Assembly: GCA_029245955.1 (NCBI GenBank)
Contig: JAQWOH010000038.1
Location: 310,001-374,000, forward strand
Length of the DNA: 64,000 bases
Direction of reading: 5' to 3'
From: Fuerstiella sp.
GTDB lineage: Bacteria > Planctomycetota > Planctomycetia > Planctomycetales > Planctomycetaceae
Below the pieces are notes generated by a model, which had not been told where the DNA came from, did not search any database, and saw only the letters and a program-made list of their open reading frames with translations. Positions 10,001 to 16,854 of the stretch are shown here, piece after piece; the first letter of the stretch is position 1; each line of letters opens with the position of its first letter. Position numbers and translations under genes: made by a program.

Positions 10001-10141
10001 GGGACATCGAATGATGTACTGCGAATTAATATCGAAGAAATGTCCAGCACGGGACTGTCGTTCATGCCGGAAGGTCTGGAAAAGACAGTGACTGTTAAGG
10101 ATATGGCTGATCTGCTGGGTTATCTGAACCAGATTGACTAG
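7070..10141 (+). CDS. PVC-type dehydrogenase/HEAT/haem-binding protein
   Basis: A protein of about 1023 residues with the three-part planctomycete architecture: an N-terminal beta-propeller dehydrogenase-like domain (MRDGFQVELIASEP onward, with Ca-binding-like DTNDDGRYDR and DTDGDGRVDE loops), HEAT-like repeats in the middle, and a C-terminal cytochrome domain with CSACH near residue 902, followed by ILDPNREVKPKF as in the TIGR02603 haem domain. It probably transfers electrons from an unknown substrate in the periplasm. A leader (FFPLLRCCIVILSLSSLACG) lies about 30 residues in. AAAGGA six bases before the GTG at 7070 favours that start; an ATG at 7040 lacks such a site. Confidence 0.85.
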   Translation: MANFKRSGRNFRGDENSSWPLNVQCVRLSRRFFPLLRCCIVILSLSSLACGQDRTPGADQFGKELPRLPVMQPAQSRDAIVMRDGFQVELIASEPLVQDPVAVDFDEQGRMFVVQLPPYNAYVLDEIPSGSIALLEDTNDDGRYDRRTQFAENLSYPTAVACWDGGIFVGDAPDLLYLKDTDGDGRVDERKVVFTGFGKDKAGEAHLNSIRWGMDNRFHLSTNLAGGDITVAGGEDPPVSVRGRGFVFDPRDWTSFELTSGGGQHGLSMDNWGRKFVCSNSVPAQTLMYDDRYIARNPVMQAPAAAVDIAPEGKFTKLFRITPPEPWRVLRTRLRKTGKFRGSDEGGTPFGFFTGATGITIYRGDAWPAEFRGNLFVGDVANNLVYRASLEARGQELIAHRADPGAEFLASKDIWFRPVQLANAPDGNLVMLDMCRELIEGAAFLPPEFFEHLDAASGNDRGRIYRIVSSASSVSRKRPLLHKASAEELVALLDHPNGWHRDTASRLLYQKQDRSAVPMLLALASEARSAEGRAMALHVLHGLSALPESFVLAALMDPSPNVRIQALRLAEDFVQDAPGIRDRMARMVEDADDTVRYQLAFSLGAFQGQSSIRSLSQLALVNGQDAWMRLAILSSAGEGADSLFSRLAAHDSFRSAKYGRVLLLALVKQIGARARTSEVSVVLRSLEALAAGDKSLRDAVVKTLLDKQSDRMRQRILSAAGGKAGMVLENVLKEATAQALNQEASVNDRVDAIRSLRLGSLGDVKSVLDDLLSPVHPVPLQVAVMDVLGSTGDDGVVDLLLAHWSGLSPALRARAAETLLSRPSWVQSLLDAVESGNVATADIDPARIQLLMKHPDTKIASRVGKIFARNAVSARKGVVDRYQAALTTHGDAERGKLVFKKNCSACHRLDEVGTAVGAELKGIRQRGLPSVLLNILDPNREVKPKFLSYVVATTDGRVQAGMITAETANSITLRRADGTSNDVLRINIEEMSSTGLSFMPEGLEKTVTVKDMADLLGYLNQID

Positions 10142-10147
10142 AAAGAC

Positions 10148-10186
10148 TGGGAGTGCGGGGCGATGCCCGGCGTTTAGACGAGGTCA
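10148..10186. repeat. Intergenic repeat copy A
   Basis: Starts seven bases after the stop codon of the PVC haem gene. It contains GGGCGATGCCCGGCG followed by TTTAGACGAGGT and matches copy B (11819-11859) at about 28 of 39 aligned positions by eye, and the core of copy C (10268-10294). Confidence 0.45.
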
Positions 10187-10228
10187 ACAAACGTTGTCAC
10201 ATGAAGGTTCGTTTAATCGCGTGCCCAT

Positions 10229-10249
10229 CACTGCGCGTTCAGCGCAGTG
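10229..10249. terminator. Hairpin with perfect 8-bp stem downstream of PVC haem gene
   Basis: CACTGCGC (10229-10236) and GCGCAGTG (10242-10249) are perfect complements around a five-base loop. No T tract follows, so if it terminates transcription it is not a classical intrinsic terminator. It lies between two copies of the intergenic repeat. Confidence 0.4.
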
Positions 10250-10267
10250 GACAGATCTGCACCATCC

Positions 10268-10294
10268 GGCCCTGCCCCGCGGTTAGACGATATG
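10268..10294. repeat. Intergenic repeat copy C (partial)
   Basis: CCCCGCGGTTAGACGATATG here matches CCACGCGGTTAAACGACGTG of copy B closely. The left part of the repeat (GGAGTG) is missing, so this is a partial copy. It sits upstream of the sulfatase start at 10423. Confidence 0.4.
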
Positions 10295-10422
10295 TTGCGA
10301 GTGAATACAGAATAAAGCTGCTATGCTCAGGGTTTCGGGGCGACGATTTCGGCAGGGGCCGCACGGTCAGTTGAACGCTCCGATGTTCTGTACAAGCTGG
10401 TTGGTATGAATTGGAGTTTTCT

Positions 10423-11805
10423 ATGAAGGTCACATTTGGGGTGCTGCTGTTAGTGTTGATTGGTTCAGGCGGACTTATCAGTCCGGCAGCCGCACAACAG
10501 AACTCACGTCCCAATATTGTTCTGGTCTTCAGCGACGATCAGGGAGTCAATGATGTCGGTTGCTACGGCAGCGAAATTCCCACACCTAATATTGACCGGA
10601 TCGCTGAGCAGGGAGTCAGATTTACGTCGTGGTATTCGGCTTCGTCGATCTGCACTCCTTCGCGCTACGGACTGTTGACCGGGCAGAATCCCAATCGTTC
10701 GCGCGATCAGCTTCTGTCGGCACTGATGTTCCTGTCCGAAGTCGACGCCGGTCGAGGGTTGCGCGATAACGAGCAGACGATCGCCGAAGTTCTGCACGAT
10801 GATTGCGGCTACACTACGGCGCTAATTGGCAAATGGCATCTGGGGCACGGCCAGTCGAAGTTCCTGCCCGTCAACCACGGTTTTAACATTTTCAAGGGGC
10901 ATACCGGTGGTTGCATCGACTACTTCACCATGACTTACGGAATGCAGCACGACTGGTACGAAGGGGCCAGCCATGCTCCGAAAAACGGGTATGCTACTGA
11001 ATTGATTACCGACGAGGCGGTGAGTTTCCTGGAATCACAACAGGACGGACAGCTGCCGTTTTTTTTGTATCTGCCCTTCAATGCTCCGCACTTCGGCAAA
11101 GGATGGAATCCTTCGAAGAACGAAACGGTCAACATCATGCAGGCTCAGGCACAGGACCTGCAGCGCGTGGACTTCATCAAGGACAAGATTCGCCGTGAAT
11201 TTGCGGCTATGGTCGTCTCCCTGGATGACGGCGTTGGCCGTATCACGCAGGCCCTGGACGAGTTTGGGCTGGCAGACGACACTTTGCTGATCTTCCTTAC
11301 GGATCATGGCGGCGATCCAGTGTACGGTGGCAGCAACAAACCTCTGCGCGGCGCCAAAGCCACTTTGTTTGAGGGGGGATTGAGAGTGCCGTGTGTGATG
11401 CGGTTTCCCGGAAAGATCAAAGCGGGGATGACCAGTGCGTCTGTGGTATCATCGCTGGATCTGTTCCCCACCTTCGCCGGGCTGGCTGGCGCCGATATCG
11501 ACAGGAAGCGGTTGGACGGTCAGGATCTGACCCCCCATCTGTTTCAAAACGCGGCTGTTTCGAGTCGAGAACTGTTCTGGCAAACAGGTCAGCATGCGGA
11601 ACTGCGGCGCGGCACCTGGACAGCTCTTCGCAGTGGAAATCACAAATATGTCGGGCAACCTGATGGCAGTGAGTATCTGTTTGATCTGTCGACGGATCCG
11701 AATGAGCAGGAAAACCTGGCTGTTGTACAGCCTGAGCGACTAAGAATAATGCAGGTGCGGGCGGCGGAACTGGCTGAGGGATATGCAGTGGTTGGACAAC
11801 GTTGA
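10423..11805 (+). CDS. Type I (formylglycine) sulfatase
   Basis: A 460-residue exported sulfatase that hydrolyses sulfate esters, probably from polysaccharide. A signal peptide (MKVTFGVLLLVLIGSGGLIS, cleavage after PAAA) precedes the sulfatase core: RPNIVLVFSDDQGVNDVGCY with metal-binding Asp pair, then ICTPSRYGLLTG, in which Cys77 is the residue converted to formylglycine by a maturase. GKWHLGHG and LTDHGGDPVYGG supply further active-site residues. Length fits the family. The ATG at 10423 has GGAG six bases upstream, better than an in-frame ATG at 10411. The substrate cannot be told from the sequence. Confidence 0.9.
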   Translation: MKVTFGVLLLVLIGSGGLISPAAAQQNSRPNIVLVFSDDQGVNDVGCYGSEIPTPNIDRIAEQGVRFTSWYSASSICTPSRYGLLTGQNPNRSRDQLLSALMFLSEVDAGRGLRDNEQTIAEVLHDDCGYTTALIGKWHLGHGQSKFLPVNHGFNIFKGHTGGCIDYFTMTYGMQHDWYEGASHAPKNGYATELITDEAVSFLESQQDGQLPFFLYLPFNAPHFGKGWNPSKNETVNIMQAQAQDLQRVDFIKDKIRREFAAMVVSLDDGVGRITQALDEFGLADDTLLIFLTDHGGDPVYGGSNKPLRGAKATLFEGGLRVPCVMRFPGKIKAGMTSASVVSSLDLFPTFAGLAGADIDRKRLDGQDLTPHLFQNAAVSSRELFWQTGQHAELRRGTWTALRSGNHKYVGQPDGSEYLFDLSTDPNEQENLAVVQPERLRIMQVRAAELAEGYAVVGQR

Positions 11806-11818
11806 ACCATAGCTTCAG

Positions 11819-11859
11819 TTGGAGTGTTGGGCGATGTCCACGCGGTTAAACGACGTGAT
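11819..11859. repeat. Intergenic repeat copy B
   Basis: Starts 14 bases after the sulfatase stop codon and upstream of glutamine synthetase. It reads GGAGTGTTGGGCGATGTCC followed by ACGCGGTTAAACGACGTG and aligns along its whole length with copy A, which sits at the same place relative to the preceding gene. Confidence 0.45.
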
Positions 11860-12008
11860 TCGATGGTGATTGCCTGTGCCGGTCGCGAGCGGCCGGCTGA
11901 TTTATTACACTTGCGTCTTCTGCTTCGGCGAGACCCGCCAGTTTCTGGTGTTCTGCAGAATTTGTTCGATTTTTCGTCGTTCCGACGGGCCTGTAGCCAA
12001 CCGACCTC

Positions 12009-13430
12009 ATGACCTCTGAACTTTCTCCTCGTGAAGTGCTGGCCTTATGTCGCCAGCGCGAAATCAAAGCTATTGATCTGCGTTTCGTAGATTTTCGTGG
12101 ACATCAGCGGCATTTCACAATTCCGGCCGACCAGTTGACGGAAGAGAGCTTCGACGACGGCTTCGGTTTCGACGGGTCTTCGATGCGTGGCTGGCAGGCG
12201 ATTCACGAGAGTGACATGCTGGTGGTGCCGGATTCGAAGTCGGCGTTTGTCGATCCGTTTATGAAGCACACCCTGGCATTGCTGGGCAACGTGAAGGATC
12301 CGGTCACTCATCAGAGTTATCCTCGCGATCCTCGCAACATCGCTCGCAAGGCCGAAAACTACATGCAATCCACGGGGATCGCTGATCGAGCGATGTTTGG
12401 TGCAGAAGTAGATTTCTTTGTCTTCGACGGTGTGACTTTCGATCAAAACGAACACGAAGCATTTTATCACGTTCACAGCAGCGAGGGACAGTGGAGTCGC
12501 GGTACGGAACGCGGTAACGGCTCCGGGTATCAGATCCGGCGTCGGGACGGTTATCTGGCGATGCCGCCGATGGATACACTGCAGGAGCTGCGCACCGACA
12601 TCATGTTGGCGCTGGAGGAGGCCGGAATATCAGTGCAGGGGCAGCATCGGGAAGTGGCGTCCGGCGGTCAGTGTGAAATTGCTCTGAATCATGGAATACT
12701 GCTGCAGACCTGCGATCGAATGGTACGTCTGAAGTACCTTGTGCGAAACTTTGCGGCCCGGCACGGCAGAGTTGCGACATTCATGCCGAAGCCTTTGTGG
12801 AACGACAACGGATCGGGGCTGCATCTACACCTGTCGTTGTGGAAGGAATGTGAGCCTTTGTTCGCGGGATCCGGTTACGGTGGTCTCAGCGAAACAGCCA
12901 TGTTTGCGATGGGCGGGATTCTTCGGCATGCTCCAACGCTGCTGGCGTTCTGCTGTCCGACAACAAACAGCTATAAGCGTCTGATTCCGGGTTTTGAAGC
13001 TCCGGTCAATCTGTCTTACAGCTACCGCAACCGATCGGCGGCGATTCGAATACCCGTTAATTCCGGAAACGAATCACATCGTCGGCTGGAGTTTCGATGT
13101 CCGGATTCATCGTGCAATCCGTATCTGGCAACTTCTGCTGTTCTGATGGCGGCGCTGGACGGAATAGAGAATCGAATTGATCCAGGCAGGCCGCTGGACA
13201 AGGATTTGTACGATCTGGCCCCGGAGGAGCAGCAGAACGTTCCATCCACTCCGTCATCTCTTGATGCGGCCCTGGGCGCGCTGCAGAGTGATCACGATTT
13301 TCTGCTGCGAGGTGACGTGTTTACGTCCGACGTCGTAGAGCGGTGGATTGCCTTCAAACGTTCTGAAGAGGTGGCAGCCATCGAGCAGCGTCCGCATCCG
13401 TACGAGTTTGCGATGTACTTCGATTGCTGA
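12009..13430 (+). CDS. glnA: Glutamine synthetase, type I
   Basis: A 473-residue ATP-dependent enzyme joining ammonia to glutamate, the central step of nitrogen assimilation. The N-terminal beta-Grasp domain contains FGFDGSSMRGWQAIHESDM; the catalytic domain has EVASGGQCEIAL, a metal and glutamate site, NGSGLHLHLSLW and the arginine-rich YRNRSAAIRIP. Tyr401 in KDLYDLAPEE is at the adenylylation position of GSI-beta enzymes, so control by an adenylyltransferase is likely. No Shine-Dalgarno is obvious before the ATG. Sequence and length fit the family well; the gene is on the same strand as the preceding sulfatase but functionally unrelated. Confidence 0.93.
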   Translation: MTSELSPREVLALCRQREIKAIDLRFVDFRGHQRHFTIPADQLTEESFDDGFGFDGSSMRGWQAIHESDMLVVPDSKSAFVDPFMKHTLALLGNVKDPVTHQSYPRDPRNIARKAENYMQSTGIADRAMFGAEVDFFVFDGVTFDQNEHEAFYHVHSSEGQWSRGTERGNGSGYQIRRRDGYLAMPPMDTLQELRTDIMLALEEAGISVQGQHREVASGGQCEIALNHGILLQTCDRMVRLKYLVRNFAARHGRVATFMPKPLWNDNGSGLHLHLSLWKECEPLFAGSGYGGLSETAMFAMGGILRHAPTLLAFCCPTTNSYKRLIPGFEAPVNLSYSYRNRSAAIRIPVNSGNESHRRLEFRCPDSSCNPYLATSAVLMAALDGIENRIDPGRPLDKDLYDLAPEEQQNVPSTPSSLDAALGALQSDHDFLLRGDVFTSDVVERWIAFKRSEEVAAIEQRPHPYEFAMYFDC

Positions 13431-13731
13431 ACGGCCCCGTACGTTCTTCCATTCACGGTAATGGTTCTGTTTCTGCCGGAATATGCGAGCGGTGCTGACT
13501 GATGCCGGACCGCGTACATCTGTTCTGTGGTTCCGGCAGCCGACAGTGTGACCGGTACAACCGCCAGAAACGCACCCGTCAATTGGCCGATCAGCAATAC
13601 AATTCCATGAATGCTGCGAACACCGCTGTTCGGGCTGACCTATGTTCCATGAAGATCAATACACCTGTCGCCGCGCGACAACGAAGTTCTTTGCTCCCCT
13701 CCTGGGGAACGTATTCGGTAGGGGCCAAATC
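13431..13731. other. Intergenic region, nothing recognised
   Basis: About 300 bases between glutamine synthetase and the PilZ-like gene. No hairpin with a T tract, no RNA gene and no repeat are visible. Open frames here are short and lack recognisable content. Confidence 0.4.
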
Positions 13732-14223
13732 ATGATTGAAGCAGTCGCAAATCTGTTTACTCGTCGAGACCCAGGTCGTGAAGCCGCATTAGGGCTCGCC
13801 CGGATCATCAGCCGTCACGAAATGGCGGGGATGAGCTACGACCATGGCATCGTTGATGATCGTCGAGTGAACGAAGAATGGCACGTGGCTCTTGGCGTTT
13901 GGCTGTTCCCGTGTGACTGCTCAGATCGGGCAGAGGATGTGGACATGAGCTGCGGAGTTCCTGCCGTGACTGTAGATATTCGCCGGCAGGGATTTGGAGT
14001 CATGACGCCGGTTCAACTGAAGAACGAGTACTTTCTAATCGCTGTGCCTGACGAACAAGCCGATGCGTGGATTTTCTTCCGATGTCGGATGCGCCACAAC
14101 ACCAAAAGGCCTGGTAACTGGTATCAACTGGGGATTCAGGTGGAACGCACCATCGATCTCGAAGGCAGCCAGAGAGTGGCTTTTCGTGAACATATCGGGC
14201 GGGTTGAAGCGTCGTCACAATAG
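13732..14223 (+). CDS. PilZ-like domain protein
   Basis: A 163-residue soluble protein. The central part, VDIRRQGFGVMTPVQL, resembles the D/NxSxxG beta-barrel segment of PilZ domains, and DAWIFFRCRMRHNTKRPGNW followed by QLGIQVE matches the closing strands. PilZ domains often bind cyclic di-GMP through an RxxxR motif plus D/NxSxxG; the canonical pair is not clean here (DIRRQG in place of DxSxxG), so ligand binding is doubtful. The ATG at 13732 has GTAGGGG nine bases upstream. It is convergent with the long DUF1501 gene, whose end is 24 bases away. Fold assignment is moderate. Confidence 0.5.
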   Translation: MIEAVANLFTRRDPGREAALGLARIISRHEMAGMSYDHGIVDDRRVNEEWHVALGVWLFPCDCSDRAEDVDMSCGVPAVTVDIRRQGFGVMTPVQLKNEYFLIAVPDEQADAWIFFRCRMRHNTKRPGNWYQLGIQVERTIDLEGSQRVAFREHIGRVEASSQ

Positions 14224-14247
14224 CGACCGCTGATTCAGATGTTAACG

Positions 14248-16389
14248 TTAAACTTTCACGTCATCATTGATCTCTTTGCCCATGAAGTCGAGAGTTACGG
14301 ATTTCACTCGGAGGCGGAAGTAGTCCGTCGCTTCCATCGCCATGGCGGCATCGGAAATCTTTGACAGCTGTATGGCAATTCCCATGCCTGACCCGAAAGA
14401 AAAGTTCCCGCCGACGTTCGGATTCAGGAAGCTCTTTGACAGTTCGAATTCATGCCACTGATCTGTCGTTGCTGTGCCATGCTGCGGCGTGATTTCTGTC
14501 GAGGCCAGAGTTTTTCTGTCGGTGACCCGTTTGCTCTGGCTGTTCAACTGAAAGAACGCTAACTCGCATCGGAAATTGCTGCGAACTGTGTTGTCAAAGA
14601 ACTCTTGTGATGATGCCTCGGCCCGTGCCTGAATTCGCAGACGATAAGTCCCCGCAAACGGACTGCGTACTTCCTGGGCAAGGATTGCCGTCTGTCTGCC
14701 GGTGATGGTAGTGTTCGTGTTATTCCTCTCGGCACTGCCGAAACCGATGACGGCATGCGACACGCCAGGGTCGTGTCTGTTGGAAATATCGGCGACCAGA
14801 TGAACGCCGATGTCGGAGCCAGATGTCGTCAGCGGATCCGCTCTCCAGCCTTTCGGCCGTGAGGCAGCACTCACGGGCAGTAAAGGCTGGTCTGCTCGAA
14901 AACCTGTCTGCAGCAAGTGGCGGCCCGGATCGTACGGAGGAACTCGAAGCACGCTCCCGTTCGAGACCATTCGTTTTGTCGTTGCCGGCGAATCACCCAG
15001 AAGATCCCAGATGGGTGTTCCTTCTGTGAGTCGATGTTCGCGCCCCAGACGGTCCGGAAACGTCATCTGATGTTTCATTCCAAGCAGATGAAACATCGTC
15101 GCCGTCAGGTCACCCGGGTCGACGCGTTTGTCCGCCGGATAGCCCCCGTCCCTGTCGCTGGCGCCGTAGGTCTGTCCTCCGCTGATTCCTGCTCCCGCCA
15201 GCACGCAACTGAAGACAGCTCCCCAGTGGTCACGTCCGCCCTTGGCATTGATCTTCGGTGTTCGACCGAATTCTCCGATCGCAACTACGAGAGTTTCGTC
15301 AAGTAAACCTCGCTGCTCCAGATCTTCGATCAGTGCCGAGTACCCGACATCAAACATGGGACACAAGACATCCTCAAGGCGATCTGCATTCTGTGCGTGC
15401 GTATCCCACAGTGGATTGTCGACGGCGTTGTCGCCCGGTTCCCGGGGCCACTGCACATGTACCAACCGCACACCGGCCTCGACCAGGCGTCTGGCAAGCA
15501 GCACACACTGCCCCCAGCGATTTCGACCGTATCGGTCGCGAACTCCGGATGGTTCTTCGGAAATCCTGAATGCCCGGCGGGCTGTACCTGATGTTAACAG
15601 GTCGAAGGCCTGCTGCTGATACGCGCCGTACACCTGAACCGGTCCTGTTGGGTGCCTGAGTTTCGATTCCAGCCGGCCCAGCAGGTCGTGTCGAAGTTGC
15701 ATCCGCGATGCGGTGATGTCGGTCGCTTTCAGGCTTTCAATTTCGTATCGATGGCTGGACGGATCGCCCACAAATAATTCGGGATTCCACTGTGAACCCA
15801 TGAACCCCGCAGTCTGTCCTGCCGGCGTCACGTTTTCGTTCAGACGGCAGACGTCCGGTAGCCACACACTGGTGAGGGCGGGCAGTCGGTCAGCCGGTTG
15901 CTGCTTTTTCACGACCGAACCGAAGTACGGCCAGTCTGTTTCAGATATTGTTCGAGCATTACCACCTCGATACTTGTAGCCGGTCAGCACCCATGCACCA
16001 CTGGATGAATGGATATTATCATCAGTGGCCATCGAACGAATTACCGCCAGTCTGTCAGAAATTGCGGCGGTACGCGGCAGCAACTCGCAGAACTGAATGC
16101 CCGGCACATTGGTGCTGATCGGCTGAAATGGTCCCCGGATGCCCTTTGGTGCATTCGGTTTCGGATCGAAGGTTTCGTGTTGCGGCGGGCCACCAGCGAG
16201 ATACAGGAAGATGACATTCTTCGCTTTTCCCAACGAGGTAGCTGCTGGAAAGACGCCGGGGCTTTGAGCATCGGCCTGCAGCAGGTCCGCCAGCGACATG
16301 CCCGGAATTGCGAGCGAGCCGGATCGAATCGCCTGACGTCGAGACATCAAGTCCTTCAGATTTAATCGACTTGAAGAAGGTCGCGTCAT
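14248..16389 (-). CDS. DUF1501 protein with long C-terminal extension
   Basis: A 713-residue exported protein. A twin-arginine signal (SRRQAIRSGSLAIPGMSLAD) is followed by a DUF1501 domain, a distant relative of sulfatases and alkaline phosphatases: NVIFLYLAGGPPQHETFDPK, IRSMATDDNIHSSSGAWVLT and VVAIGEFGRTPKIN with GGRDHWG. DUF1501 proteins are usually 430-490 residues; the extra 220 here (about 490-713) alternate like a beta-sandwich (FAGTYRLRIQARAEA, DQWHEFELSKSF) and may bind carbohydrate. DUF1501 normally follows a DUF1549/DUF1553 gene; here no such partner is adjacent. Function of the family is not established. Confidence 0.8.
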   Translation of the reverse strand: MTRPSSSRLNLKDLMSRRQAIRSGSLAIPGMSLADLLQADAQSPGVFPAATSLGKAKNVIFLYLAGGPPQHETFDPKPNAPKGIRGPFQPISTNVPGIQFCELLPRTAAISDRLAVIRSMATDDNIHSSSGAWVLTGYKYRGGNARTISETDWPYFGSVVKKQQPADRLPALTSVWLPDVCRLNENVTPAGQTAGFMGSQWNPELFVGDPSSHRYEIESLKATDITASRMQLRHDLLGRLESKLRHPTGPVQVYGAYQQQAFDLLTSGTARRAFRISEEPSGVRDRYGRNRWGQCVLLARRLVEAGVRLVHVQWPREPGDNAVDNPLWDTHAQNADRLEDVLCPMFDVGYSALIEDLEQRGLLDETLVVAIGEFGRTPKINAKGGRDHWGAVFSCVLAGAGISGGQTYGASDRDGGYPADKRVDPGDLTATMFHLLGMKHQMTFPDRLGREHRLTEGTPIWDLLGDSPATTKRMVSNGSVLRVPPYDPGRHLLQTGFRADQPLLPVSAASRPKGWRADPLTTSGSDIGVHLVADISNRHDPGVSHAVIGFGSAERNNTNTTITGRQTAILAQEVRSPFAGTYRLRIQARAEASSQEFFDNTVRSNFRCELAFFQLNSQSKRVTDRKTLASTEITPQHGTATTDQWHEFELSKSFLNPNVGGNFSFGSGMGIAIQLSKISDAAMAMEATDYFRLRVKSVTLDFMGKEINDDVKV

Positions 16390-16853
16390 GGTGACTTGCG
16401 TTGTCAGTCGTGTCCCGAGTTTTCGATTATTATATCATCATAGCTGTAAGATGGGTGCAGTTGAAGACACTTGTCGTTTGATGATGGTGCTGCAGACACA
16501 GCTTGGCGGCAGACTTTCCCCCCCGTCGAGCGACTTGAGCCGTATGCGGGCCGCTCAGATCGTCACCGTTTCCCGGTCGGAAAACGGTGACGAAATGTCA
16601 ATGACTTCGCCGCAGACACGTCGCCAGGAAGAAGGCGTCTGACATTCCCAATCGTCGTTTTCCGGCAGTTTGTGCCATCCGGACTTCGCTTCCGACACAC
16701 GCAACTCTACCTGCTTTGCCTCACCGGATCTTTAGTCAACTTCGCGTCAAGCGCTATTGCCTGCCAGACCGATACGATCGACAGGGCGCCCCGTCGTCGC
16801 CTATTTGTCCGAGGAACTGAGCCTGCAGAAATAATGGCTCCGGAGAACAAGTG
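16390..16853. other. Divergent region with small ORF and hairpin
   Basis: Between the divergent DUF1501 and DUF11 genes. It contains a 12-bp-stem hairpin at 16560-16593 and a short possible gene at 16672-16854, both entered separately. Otherwise no gene is visible. Confidence 0.4.
16560..16593. promoter_or_regulatory. Inverted repeat, 12-bp perfect stem
   Basis: Bases 16560-16571 (TCGTCACCGTTT) and 16582-16593 are exact complements around a ten-base loop. It lies in a divergent promoter region and is not followed by a T tract, so an operator or an RNA structure are both possible. Confidence 0.45.
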
Positions 16854-16854
16854 A
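16672..16854 (+). CDS. Possible small hydrophobic leader-like protein
   Basis: A 60-residue frame starting at GTG, with a hydrophobic segment (LYLLCLTGSLVNFASSAIAC) that could be a signal peptide or anchor, then a basic tail. Its TGA overlaps the ATG of the next gene by one base (TGATG), an arrangement that often couples translation. It lacks a clear ribosome binding site and any known domain, so it may be a chance frame. Confidence 0.25.
   Translation: MPSGLRFRHTQLYLLCLTGSLVNFASSAIACQTDTIDRAPRRRLFVRGTEPAEIMAPENK

Noticed and set aside
10153-10374. Small plus-strand frame between the PVC haem gene and the sulfatase
   Set aside because: It runs through the repeat copies and the hairpin, has no ribosome binding site, and no protein-like composition.
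16505-16525. C-rich run considered as a slippery tract
   Set aside because: Only seven C residues and not inside a supported gene, so no consequence can be argued.
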